This document shows positions 34,201 to 51,335 of a stretch of DNA of 64,000 nucleotides, piece by piece. The translations under genes and the position numbers were made by a program. The stretch comes from Maylandia zebra (Eukaryota > Chordata > Actinopteri > Cichliformes > Cichlidae), in NCBI RefSeq assembly GCF_041146795.1, contig NC_135177.1, positions 20,473,560 to 20,537,559 on the forward strand, in the 5' to 3' direction. The notes under the pieces were generated by a model. That model ran no database searches and was not told where the DNA came from. It worked only from the letters and a program-made list of their open reading frames with translations. Position 1 is the first letter of the stretch. The number at the start of each line of letters is the position of its first letter.

Positions 34201-36948
34201 GGAATTGGCACAAGTGTCAGTTTGGCCGCAAACTCCTTCACTCTCTCTTCCATGTCTGACAATCGACAGGTTCTCAGCTGGATTAAAAGACTAGCAAATC
34301 AACAGAAAGAGTCAGACGAGAAGAAGGCTCTCTAACCTGCCATAACCACACTTCTGAAAGTCAGATTTCTTACAGCTATTTTTAAACTCAAGAGTCAAAA
34401 ATGTCACAAAAACCCCTTTTTGATCTTAGCAATTTAATTTGCTGAGTAATTAGGTTCAGTTCTCGGGTTTCTTACCATGAAAGACAGTCTTTGAGTGCAG
34501 TGAAGTAAGGATGCTTGGATATGACACAGATGCTGTAGGCACAGAAGAGTTTAGGACACTTTGAAGACCCTCTACCATTTCGATAGAGAGACATCCCTTC
34601 CTGTGGAAACACAGATAATCCAACAGGGACTTATTTTCTTTTAAGGGTTTTGTTAGTTTCATGAAACATTACAGTACACTGCACACATGCTGACTGCTTA
34701 TCTTATTATTATACTATCATATGCAGTATTATGTGTAAGTAATTCGTACCAGTATTGGACGGTAGCACTGCATTACTACTCCATGGGTCTTGTTGCCAAG
34801 GATGTCTGTGAAAACCAGGAAGTGGAATTGTTCCTCTTTCTGTTCACTGGTTACTTGGAGGCCACCTGGTTAAAAAATGAAAATGTACATGTGCATTGTG
34901 TTTTATGAACACAATGTGTCATTATAGTACCGCTACAGCACACACAGCCAGAAGGCACATGTACAAAATCTCTGAAAAACTCTATAATTAAAATATATTT
35001 AAGAGAAGACTGTTGGTGTTTTTTGATGGTATTTAGGTGCAGTATATACAGTACAGTGCAAAAGTCTTGAGCCACCCATATTTCTTCGTTCCTTATATTT
35101 TGCTAGAAAAATAGGGAACAGGTGCAGAAATATATTGAAACATGCAAACATGAATGGACATACAGTATATAAGGCAAAAACAGAGTTTGCACTATTCTAA
35201 TGATCTGGTGTTGCATGGTGGCTCAAAATAACATGCAGTTAGAAACAACGAAAGCACCTCCACCATTTTTACCGATGCCTGTAGACACTCACTGTTGTAC
35301 TTCTCTCCTGTTCTCCTCTGTAGATTCACTCTATCAGGGCGGTTGCCACTGATTTTCGCTCCAGTTCTTGAGTAATTTGACATACCTGAGGCTTTTCTCC
35401 CTGTTTCCTTTCCTGAAGAAAGGCTTCATAACAGCCACCCTTCCACAGAGACCATTTCTGATGAGGCTTCAGTGAACAGTAGATGGACCAGCTGAAAGGT
35501 CAGATGCATCTCTGAGTCCGTGTGTCAGGTCTTTGGTGGATTTTTTCTTATTTCATAAGGATGTGACTTTCATATGCTGTAGATTGTTTTTAGGTCTACC
35601 GCTTCTTTTGTACTCCACTTGTCCATCCATCCAGCCATTCATTCATTCACTTCCACTTATCCTTTTCAGGGTCGCGGGGGGCACTGGAGCCTATCCCAGC
35701 TGTCATAGGGCGAGAGGCAGGGTACACCCTGGGTAGGTTCGGTGAGATAGATACCACGGTGGCCTTGTCAGAGGGGTAGGTAAACCCAGAGTTTGCTCCC
35801 CCAAAGTCAACGGGGCTCTGTCTGGAAAACACGGTTTCTCAAACCCTCACCACGGTCCATATTTGCATCCAGAAAGCCTCACCCTGGTCAACAGGACTCA
35901 GTAGCCCCGAGCGAGCACTCTCGCACGCACGCAGCGGTACCGCCGCCGCCCGAGGGGCTACCTGGTTGATCCTGCCAGTAGCATATGCTCAACACCATAT
36001 ACAAATGTTTGTTGTAAGTTTGCCAATGTCCGCCATCTGAATGTTTCATCCCCATTAAAAGAACCATTACCATGTTCCAGTGGACGTCAGTAACATGAGC
36101 TTTCATCGTGCATTGTGCATGTGTACATGTACTATACGTGTGAGTGAGTTGTCTTAGTGTGTCTTTGTGTCTGACGTTGTGTGTGCTATGGAAAACCTTT
36201 TACCGGGGAAGCAGAGCTGAGGTAAAGCCATGAGATCGATGTTTTTAGGTACACTGACATCTTCTATTCCTCCTCTTCGACCTGCCTCATCTCCACCTGC
36301 AAAAAGGCAGCTGGTTGGAGAGACATAAAAACTCCAAGACACAAAAAATCTATGGTAAGATAGGTAAAATGAAGAAATACGATATTAAAGATCAATAACT
36401 GTTTTGTATTTAATAATAAAGTGTTTTTTTCTCATGTTCCAACTGGTGTATTTATGGGTCAAATGTACCAGACCTTGACTGGGTGTTGGTGCAGCTGAAG
36501 GAGGCAGTTCTCTCTTTTTCCTGATAAAAGAGCGCCGCAGCTTCCCATGTGATCTCAGCATTTCACTTTCAGCCTGTGTTCTGCTAACAAAAGGTGGCGC
36601 CAAGACTGAAAGAACCTCCGGCTCCAACAGGAGGTGTTTGAGAGTTTCATCATCGTTAATGGTCTGAGTGGGGCAGAAGATGGGAAAGATTTAAGAGGGT
36701 GGGAAGGGGGAGGAGAGTCCTTTCTCATACTGTACCTAAACTGGAACTTTGCTGATATAACCAGTAAAGGTTTCTGTTTATCATTACCATCACCCTTTTA
36801 TCAGTTTATAGTAAATTACTTATGTCAAACATTTGTGTATCGGAGTGTATTTTAAGGCAAAAACCTGGCAGATTTCCTGGAGTTTGTCACTGGATGCTCC
36901 AACCACCACGCAGGCTTCCAGCAGAGCAGGCAGCAAAGAGTCTGCCAT
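22295..36948 (-). CDS. dennd3: DENN domain-containing protein 3 (Rab12 GEF)
   Basis: Coding exons (minus): 36948-36865, 36663-36474, 36296-36204, 34865-34750, 34600-34476, 34290-34179, 34046-33927, 33799-33722, 33226-33107, 32954-32839, 31661-31506, 31409-31313, 31191-31088, 30768-30581, 30448-30289, 30105-29910, 29823-29655, 28682-28396, 28307-28137, 27517-27388, 27237-27130, 26823-26684, 24731-24571, 24430-24294, 23319-23201, 22834-22697, 22504-22295. They join in frame to about 1274 aa. Residues about 120-480 form the tripartite DENN module ([40 protein letters not shown] at 307-326). From about 970 come WD40 repeats ([15 protein letters not shown]; ending [10 protein letters not shown]). 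Known role: exchange factor for Rab12 in starvation-induced autophagy and membrane traffic, phosphorylated by ULK kinases. Whether this is the teleost a or b copy cannot be told. Long introns hold most of the local transposon load. Confidence 0.93.
23481..24202. mobile_element. LTR-like interspersed element in dennd3 intron
   Basis: The 722-bp unit begins TGTCATG and ends CTGTGACA, so its termini are inverted TGTCA/TGACA. The body is strikingly pyrimidine-rich on the plus strand, with repeated 'ctgtctc' and 'tgtgtc' words. I recall similar TGTCATG...GTGACA repeats in perciform genomes. No target duplication is visible, so solo LTR versus DNA element is undecided. Confidence 0.4.
24743..24800. 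repeat. retroposon tail fragment
   Basis: 'gataagatgtattttattca' followed by 'tcacaaagctgccaaattt' resembles the 3' ends of a fish retroposon also present at 52103. It lies immediately upstream of exon 24731-24571, inside the intron. Confidence 0.4.
25099..26108. mobile_element. non-autonomous hAT transposon with intact ends
   Basis: The 1010-bp element has perfect 12-bp terminal inverted repeats (TAGGGCTGCCAC at the left; its reverse complement at 26097-26108). It is flanked by a perfect 8-bp direct repeat CTATAAAC (25091-25098 and 26109-26116), the hAT target-site hallmark. Subterminal TCGACTAGTC-type palindromes occur at both ends. The centre (25560-25700 and 25840-25880) is CpG-rich. No transposase frame is present. 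It lies in dennd3 intron 24732-26683. Confidence 0.88.
27655..27960. repeat. interspersed repeat, class unknown
   Basis: Contains 'ttcttgagttatc', 'aacaaacttgg' and 'gatgacaataccccatcag', words I recall from a widespread fish repeat found in introns and flanks. It has no coding capacity. Located in the dennd3 intron between exons 28307-28137 and 27517-27388. Confidence 0.45.
28779..28816. repeat. perfect 15-bp inverted repeat (hairpin)
   Basis: CATTTATCCACAGCT at 28779-28793 and its exact reverse complement at 28802-28816 are separated by an 8-nt loop. It sits about 100 nt upstream, in transcript sense, of dennd3 exon 28682-28396. A miniature-transposon end or an RNA stem are both possible. 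Confidence 0.8.
31414..31435. repeat. (AC)11 microsatellite
   Basis: A short AC run starting only 4 nt upstream of dennd3 exon 31409-31313. On the transcript it forms a TG run next to the splice acceptor. Confidence 0.9.
31771..32756 (+). mobile_element. degenerate Tc1/mariner element
   Basis: The ends are imperfect inverted repeats: 'cagtgtgtgaaaaactaagt' with 'acaccct' at the left; 'agggtgtactttggttttca' with 'catgactg' at the right. The interior holds transposase-related words ('aagcacggtggtggaggggt', 'gactgaacagaggtttca') but is shorter than a full element and interrupted by stops and deletions. It fills most of dennd3 intron 31662-32838. Family assignment is by recall. Confidence 0.75.
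33227..33721. other. dennd3 intron without recognisable features
   Basis: AT-rich intron sequence between exons 33799-33722 and 33226-33107. Nothing beyond a T-run near 33631 was seen. Confidence 0.5.
35045..35625. mobile_element. degenerate Tc1/mariner-like element
   Basis: Begins with 'cagtgcaaaagtcttgagcc' and continues with words known from fish Tc1-type repeats ('aggcttcataacagccaccc', 'agtagatggaccagctg'). No intact frame remains and the right end is unclear. It lies in dennd3 intron 34866-36203. Confidence 0.6.
35640..35728. mobile_element. LINE 3'-tail fragment
   Basis: 'cagggtcgcggggggc', 'ggagcctatcccagctgtca' and 'cagggtacaccctgg' form a very common fish LINE 3' tail. It stops abruptly at the join with the rDNA-like block that follows. 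Confidence 0.65.
35729..35958 (+). other. probable 5' external transcribed spacer of rDNA
   Basis: A block directly preceding an exact 18S rRNA 5' end. It becomes GC- and CpG-rich towards the junction (35905-35958, with repeated CCGCCG and CGCACG). It is taken as 5' ETS because it abuts the 18S start in the correct order; fish ETS sequence could not be compared here. Confidence 0.5.
35959..35989 (+). rRNA. 18S rRNA 5'-terminal fragment (31 nt)
   Basis: Begins TACCTGGTTGATCCTGCCAG and continues through the invariant AGTAGCATATGCT stretch. This is the universal eukaryotic 18S 5' terminus, identical for 31 nt and then diverging. It is far too short to be functional: an rDNA-derived insertion in a dennd3 intron, in antisense to dennd3. 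Confidence 0.88.
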
Positions 36949-37013
36949 CTCTGAAACCAATCCACGACCTGGGTGAATACACCTGACCAAGGGTCTACTC
37001 AGATGTGCTGGAT
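36949..37013 (-). promoter_or_regulatory. dennd3 5' UTR in first coding exon
   Basis: The exon holding the dennd3 start codon begins after an acceptor (TTTCTCTAG) at 37014-37015. The 65 nt before the ATG are therefore 5' UTR and at least one noncoding exon must lie upstream. Confidence 0.65.
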
Positions 37014-39356
37014 CTAGAGAAATAGAGAGGCAGGCTAGAGTAAAATGAGCCAGAAATTAGATACACATTAGGAGGTAAAGATAGAAGACAAAAAATACAC
37101 TTAAACTTGTTTGTGTAGTAATAAATCAGACAGTTGTCTAAGCTCTCTGATCGTCATCCTTCTCTTTAAAAACAACACTTCTCAGCTAAATAAAGCTATA
37201 ACACATGACCGAGCGGCTGTTCCAGCTCATTATTAGAGTCGCTGTTTTTGTTAGCATCATAAGAAAAATGGCTCAGATGAAAACTTCTCAGAAACCAGTG
37301 AGACAACACCACGCATTTTAGTTGCATAAAACATGCTGAATGATTCTGTTGTGCACTTGTTTTTGCACTTCCCTCCATAGTCGGTTGAAATTAATTCAAA
37401 GAGAAAAGTATCGATACAGAGCAAAGCATCTCTTGTTACTCTTGTTAAATGCACAGGGCTTTAACTTCATATAAAATTATATCACAACATTTCTCCCTTT
37501 CATACTTTAACATGTGAAACCATCACTGTCTGACTGATTTTACATATTGATACCACTAAAGAATGGTAGGATTTGCCAAATAAAAGCATAATTTTTCCAT
37601 TTTCGTGACAAAAAACAAAACTCCTGAGACATGGTGTTGACATCATAAGTTTAAAGCTGCTGACTGAGTGCTCAAAGAGCTCTGTGAGAATATAAAATGA
37701 ACCTCGCCATGATGACTAACAGCCCTCTGGTTGTCACAGCACCGTACATCACTTTGTAAGTGCGTTATAAACACAGTTGATGTGGACAGTCCAAATTTTT
37801 CACTACAATTTATTCATCAGCTAAACCTTTAATGTTTGTTGTTTAACTCTCAGACTTGTTAATGAAACAAGCATATTAATATGTTGTGGCCTGTAAAATG
37901 AACAACAATAAATGGCCAATAATATTGAGAAAATGTTGCCTTGCAGCTTTAATCTGAAGGCAACCATAAAGCAAATCCAAAGTGAGGCCATACTTTACAC
38001 GATTACATGTGGAAAGTATGGACAGTATATGTCATTGCACCGCATATATTTCCTGTAGCACAGTTTCCACAATTCTGTCTACGTTGTATTATTATCTTTG
38101 GCTGTACAGAGCATTATTATTAGTATTAGTATTAGTAGTAGTAGTATTAGTATTGTAAATCCTATCAATAGGCATCCTATTCCCTTTATCATCTGCTTCT
38201 TTTTCCTTAGAGCTTAATCACCACATCACATTTCCCTGATGGTCCAGACAGTCTAGTCTTTTCCTGGAAAATTGGGATCATGTGTGCAGAGGAAGATGGA
38301 AACATGCACAGAAAGCAGAGATTACTTAGAAGTAGGCCACAAGTTCTACATGAGGGCTACATGAGTTGATATACTACCAGCTGGCTTTGATATAGTTAAA
38401 AGACTAAAAGGACTTTCTTAGAATCTGAGCGGCACGAAAGTACTTTAAATGCTCTCACAGGGACATGAGCACTTCAATCAACTCATTCTAACAATATCTT
38501 AACCTTGACCAAGTAACCATGGGAACAGGGTGAGACTCCCCTTGTTTAGTCTAAATTAACAGCTACTGGACAACACCAAGAATGTTAAGAATAAATAAAG
38601 TATTATTGCAAAAGCATGCTGCATACACATGCAGACGGCTTCTTTCAGTGATGTGATTATCATTTTATGCAGTACAGTCACATGACCCCTGGAGAAAAAA
38701 GGGTAAATTCCATACAAAACCACCACAGCACATATCAAGGCAAGTGTAACATGTTCTGATACCGCCACAACACAATCGTTTACATGAACACTTGTATCTT
38801 TGATACAAGTGCTTGATAGCAGCCAGACGTAAACATGATTTAAAAAGGAACATTGTGATTTTTACTATCAGTTTAGTGGAAAATGCCCTGAAGTTGCCTG
38901 ATGCCTAAAATATGATGTCTCCTTTGATCTGCTCCCATACTAATTGTGAAAAGTGCATCAAACAGGGTTCAGCTTGAACAGTGGCACTGTTACCAACGAT
39001 CGAGATGAGGTTAAAGTGCAGTCAAAACGGCTCACTGAGATCTAACAATGATTCTTTTTACTGTTTTAATTTTTACTGTTCTTTTTATTGTTTTACTGCT
39101 GGGGCCATCCTAAGCTGCCTTAAAACTATGCAGCCCCTGAAACATAATGTCCAAGTCAGATCATTGCCACTGTTATGATGGAAGGTAGCATATGCTTTTT
39201 TCTGTATAAAGGTCACAATGTATAGTTGTATATCGACACTTGCATTCCTAGAGAACATTAAAGTGCCACACTTTAAGTTTAGCAATAACTGTTGTATAGA
39301 TGTTGTGACATGTGATTCCGAGTCACACGCTAAACGGGTGAGACGCTTCTGTTTGC

Positions 39357-39360
<4 letters not shown>
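37014..39360. other. dennd3 5' intron
   Basis: Intron sequence between the probable noncoding exon 1 and the first coding exon. It shows a TTAGTA/TAGTAG simple stretch near 38115-38155 but no exon or clearly bounded transposon. Confidence 0.45.

Positions 39361-39452
<92 letters not shown>
39361..39452. repeat. (CA)n microsatellite
   Basis: About 46 CA units with a single CT interruption at 39391-39393. It lies 50 bp inside the intron from the probable dennd3 exon 1 donor. Confidence 0.97.
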
Positions 39453-39454
<2 letters not shown>

Positions 39455-39499
39455 TGTGTTTTAAAGTTTCTTTGACTTGTCACTAACCTCCTCACTCAC

Positions 39500-39690
39500 A
39501 GGCTTCGCAGCTCCTTCTTATTTTTCCGCTCTCACATTAATAACGCCGATGCGGAGCTGAGCAGTGCGCAGCACGGACTGCGCAACCATGTCCTGAGCTG
39601 CTGAATGAAACAAACTCATCCCAGATAGTTCCCTTTAACGCGGTCTGTTTCCCGTTTCGCTATTGTAGCGGTTCAAACATGCGCACTGAA
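39500..39690 (-). promoter_or_regulatory. probable dennd3 noncoding exon 1 and promoter
   Basis: On the minus strand a strong donor (GCCT then GTGAGTGAGG) ends an exon at 39500. The upstream sequence is CpG-enriched with GCGC words. A 23-codon upstream ORF starts at the ATG at 39589-39587 and would end before the donor. The transcription start is not defined by any visible TATA box. Confidence 0.5.
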
Positions 39691-40144
39691 TATTTGAGGA
39701 AGCGCAAAAAGCTTTTATGGACTTCAACACACGTTAGGTTTAAAGAGTGCATAAAGCGTAACTGGGCTCTGTATGAATGACTGGAACAATCTTTAACAAT
39801 TAACGAAACACGTGTTTATTCTAATGTATTATATTTACAAAACGCTCATATTAAACACAAATACAATCTTGGGACTTACTGTGGTGATTTTTTAATTACA
39901 TGAATTCAATGTAAAAGGTTACACCCATTACAAAGAGCCCTATCTGAGTGGATTAACCGCTCAGGAGATATCTACGTGTCTGACTTTTCACGGAAAATTT
40001 ATGATTTTCGATAAATAGTAAGTTTCCTTTTTTCAGCATCCTGTCCGCATCTGTCAACGGAATGAGGTCCCCCCCAAAAAAAGAAAATAAATTACTCTCG
40101 CAAAGATAAAAAATAAAATAAAATACATATCTCTATATAACAAA

Positions 40145-42503
40145 ATGGAGCCCGAAAGGAAAGAAAAAGAAACGTTTCTGCTGTGTGGGATCATTTCGAT
40201 ATTTTAACTGTTTGTCTGTCTTTGTTTCAGTGTAATCTATCAGAATAGGAAAAACAACAGTGTGACCTGCAGTGTAAATTATGTTTTTCATTTTATGCAG
40301 GTTAAATGTCGCATCTGTTCTGCGGAGCTTTCTTACACAAACAAAAGCACCTCCTCAATGTTTAGGCATTACAGAGCCAAACATGAAAAGGAAGAGACAA
40401 ACACAGGTAGGCTTATATAGACATTGAGCAGCTTTATCATAATTTTTTTTATTAATTAATATGTTTTATTATTTTGAAATCAAGCATCTAGGAAGACTGT
40501 TCTGGGCCAGGCAGTCCTGAATTTTATTATAAAGGCCTGCCAACCCCTTAGTATTGTGGAGAGTGAGGGGTTCAGGGGGCTGGTTCAGGTGATCCATCAT
40601 ACGTTTTGCCAACCAGAAAGGTTTGTATAGACAACGTCTCATCAGGTAGCTGATGTTAAGTACTGCATACTGATTTAATTTTGTTTCATCTTCAGACCAT
40701 CAAGGAATTGATAGCCAAAAAACATGCGGAGAAACTCGAACGAGTGAAAATGGAAGTAAAGCAAGCTGTGGCAGTGAGTATAACAGCTGACATGTGGACC
40801 TCTTTGAACATGGAGGCTTACTTGGCTCTTACCTGTCACTACATTAATGAGAATATGCAGTTGTGTACATCTGTGTTGGGTGTGAAACACTTTCCACAAA
40901 GTCACACTGCAGACAATTTGGCCCAATTCAAAACAGGCATGATGGATGACTGGGCCATCACAAATAAGGTAAGGTGTCCACTGACCGACAGCACCAAACA
41001 TGATTGCAGCAACAAGAACTCTCCAAAGTCGACATTCAGTTTGCATTGCACACAAAATAAATTTATTAGTCAAGAAATCATGTGATCAAATCCCTGAACT
41101 TTCATCCATAAGAGACAAATCTAGACAAATCGTATCATTCTTCAGATCCAGCACTACAGCCAAAGAAAAGCTTGCCAAAGTGCAGCAGCAGATGGGACGG
41201 CCCATCTTGAAACTTATCAACGAGGTACCAACACATTGGAACAGCACATATCAGATGCTGTCACGGCTACATGATGAGAAAGAACCAGTCTGGGTATCTG
41301 TTGCTTCTCTTCAACAGATTTAACTCCACTTACGGCTGATGAGTGTAACATCATAAGGGAAGCACTTCTTGTGCTGACCCCTTTCCATCAGGCCACAGTG
41401 GAGTTGTCTGAGGAGAGTTTCAGGATCAAAGATCATCCCGATGATGAAAATGCTTTATTGTGCACTTGACCGGAACTCTTTACATCTACGCACACAAACA
41501 GCCACCCATCTCCATGACCAACTTAGGCGTCATGTCACAGACACTGCTTCTAACCTGGAGTCATTAAGTGTGTTGACCCTATCAACCCTTTTAGACCCCA
41601 GATTTAAAACACTCGGATTTCGTAGTTCCTCCAAGTGTAGTGAGGCAGTCAGTCGCCTGAAAATGGAGTGTGCTGCAGTCCCGCACAGCATCTGAGCCAC
41701 AGCCTGGACCTTCATCAGAGCAGTCACCTGTTCCAGACAAGTTCAGTATTATCAGCTTATTCTTACATTTATTTTGATGCTAATGTGTACTAATTTGGGG
41801 TAGATGACAAAAACGAAAATGGCCATGCATTTTTTATTATTTCAGAAAACCTGCAGCTCGATGAAGAAGTTGGCAGACAAACCAACAATGCAACAGCGGA
41901 CTCCATCACTGAGGTCCAGCTACTTGGCAGAGAGAAACATTCCAAGATCAGAGGATCCTTTAACGTACTGGGGGAATAGGAAGACGTCTTATCCGAACCT
42001 TTTCCACCTGGCTTTACAGTTTTTGTGTACCCCAGTTTCATCTGTGCCCCGTGAGCGTGTGTTTTCCAAAGCTGGGGAAATGGTGTCAAAAAAACGCAAT
42101 AGACTGAATGGAAAAACATTGGATAAACGTATTTTTCTGAATAGAAATTTATAATAAACGCTGAGTCAATTACATTTAAATGGGTAATATTACATTCACA
42201 ATACTTTCATTTTAATTTTCACTTAATGTCATTCACAATATATTTTAAAGATGCCTACAATATTTGAAATGTAAAAGATATAAAATGATTCCATGGAAAG
42301 TACAATACCTTACAGAGTATACAAGTATGAGTAGGTCATTGAATCAGTGTCTGTTGTGAGTCTCAAGTAAGTTGCCTGCAATGATATTTAAGGTCCAGCA
42401 GGTGTCAGTATGGAGCAAAACAACAACACTGTGTCGACATAGTATCGATACAGTTTGGGGAATGTGCTGAAACGCTTCACGAGGCCTCGTCTACCCATCA
42501 CTA
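40145..42503 (+). pseudogene. degenerate BED-finger hAT transposase element
   Basis: Plus-strand pieces in order: WDHFDIL-type BED start (about 40170-40205, frame-shifted from the ATG at 40145); zinc-finger exon 40301-40406 (CRIC...FRHYRAKH) with GT-AG signals; ITADMWTSLN segment (40696-40968); HSVCIAHKINLL...VPTHWNSTYQ (41000-41323); frame change near 41320 into LTADECNIIREALLVL; then hAT dimerisation region ending SSVPRERVFSKAGEMVSKKR...FLNRNL at about 42150. The right end, reading TAGTGATGGG inward on the minus strand, is at 42503. A matching left end was not found, so the 5' side is probably truncated. At least two frame changes make it non-functional. Confidence 0.8.
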
Positions 42504-42915
42504 GTAGGATGTTCTCAGATGAGGAGTTTATCAAAGAGTATTTGGTGGACTCTGCCTGGCTAATTAGCCCTGAGATAAAAGAAGTATTTGAAAATATGCA
42601 AATAGTAACAAGACAGATCAAGGACACTGTGAAAAATGTGAGGCTTTAGCCAGACAATTTTAACTTTTCACTTCAGTTCGGGATGAGCGCTGTTAGGTCC
42701 GCAACACAGCCCAGTTTCTCATCTTTGTACGTGGGATAACAAAAGAGTGTGAGATTACAAAGGAGCTGGCAGAAATGCACTCTATGAAAGGGACTGTGAC
42801 AGGGAGTTACTTGTTCACGGAGGTAACTGCATGAATTGATAAGCTGGGGGCTAAATTGGGACAAACTGGCAGGTGTTAAAAGCGATGGCTGTCCAAATCT
42901 GAAAGGAAAAAACAT
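42504..42915 (+). pseudogene. fragment of a second hAT (GTF2IRD2/ZBED5-like)
   Basis: The plus frame starting SRMFSDEEFIKEYLVDSAWL (about 42504-42564) continues with degraded words corresponding to a TDGCPNL-type segment near 42890. By recall it resembles domesticated and free Charlie-type hAT transposases (GTF2IRD2, ZBED5/SCAND3 relatives). It carries several stops and frame changes. It directly abuts the right end of the first hAT, suggesting nested insertion. Confidence 0.6.
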
Positions 42916-44277
42916 CTGACTTTTGAATCAGATACAGTATAAAGTGAGAGAAATGAACCTAGAACTGAAATTGGCATTTTTTGCACTATTAAATACACCA
43001 GAAGGTGTTGTGTAAGTCACTGCTAAAAATTAACTATGCTGTTGATGTTTCGGCTAAAATAGCTAACTTCATCAGGGTAAGAGCGCTGACTCACTTTGTT
43101 ACACTTTCACTTGAAGTCAGTGTGACTGCTGGATTTTTATTCTTTTATTCTTCAAAGAGGATAGCCTTCCACACATAAAGAGATGTTTTTTACAAACATT
43201 CTCAGTCCTGACATTTAACAAATAAAGATAAACAACCTCTTTCAGCAATGATCACTTGTCTGCTTTCCTTCACATTTTTAACTCTGCCACAGAACCTGAT
43301 TTTCATGAACTTACTCAAGTTCAAAACAGCCTAGATTTTGTTTGCAGAATTGAAAAACTGAGGATAAAATCTCAATGGTGCGACTAAAAAAAATGCTTTC
43401 GTTCAAGTAAACACAAAAAAGTCTCCACAACTCTGAAAGTCTCTGTGTGGTCAACAACAGACACACATTATGCATTATGGAACCTCTCAGATGCCCAAAG
43501 AGAATTCCAATTATCTGCCAGAGACAATACTGACAACAACAGTTTTCACAAATGCAACAAACCTTATGCACACATGACAAAATACTGAGTGAGCTAAAGT
43601 GACCTATGTCTAAATGACAGAATCCCATTGCATTAAAGCCAGCAACATCAATATCTCAAGGCACTTCAGCAAGAAATTGGAAAATGTTTTCTGCATCTGT
43701 ATTTAGCCTGCAGGTAATGCAGGAATACACATAATTTTTACAGCATCGTGATTGTCTATTAAGCAGTTATAGAACAGCTTCTATGATGTAAAGTGTCAGA
43801 CATTACTTTACTCTGCAGCATCAGCATTCAGAAGAGAGACAGAAAGTGCCCTGTGTGCTTCTTAAATCCATTTTTCAATAAAGTTTGTTTCAGTAGTACC
43901 ATCTAATTTACTTTCAACAGTCACAACAGATAGCTGTCATTTGTCTTTTGGTATTCTAATGGCTTCTTTAAATCTAAGCAGCTGGAAATTTATTTGCATT
44001 AGAGCTGAGGTAGTACGACAAATGAAACATATCAAAACTGAAATACTTATTTCTGTTAGTACACAAAGCAAATAATTGTTCCAGCTCAGCTCCACCTTGA
44101 TATCTTAATATGGACCTAACTTTCCGCCATGTCTTTTTTTTCTTTTTCTGATCTTTCCTTCAGAAAGGTCCAGAATGTAAAATCTGTAAATCAGGTAGAT
44201 GCATTTGGTAAAAACCTCACATCCTGTGATTTCTGCTTGATGAGCATAATCCTAAGCAAGTCTTTGTATGGTCATGC
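42916..44277. other. intergenic DNA and slc45a4 3' UTR
   Basis: No exon was recognised. The right part should be slc45a4 3' UTR down to an AATAAA on the minus strand at 43994-43989. Confidence 0.5.
43989..43994 (-). terminator. possible slc45a4 polyadenylation signal
   Basis: TTTATT on plus is AATAAA on minus, about 285 nt after the slc45a4 stop codon. Other candidates lie further downstream, so usage is uncertain. Confidence 0.45.
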
Positions 44278-51326
<7,049 letters not shown>

Positions 51327-51335
51327 TTGTTGTGG

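Noticed and set aside
35740-35832. Minus frame across the rDNA-like block
   Set aside because: The block is better explained as noncoding rDNA spacer because it abuts an exact 18S start.
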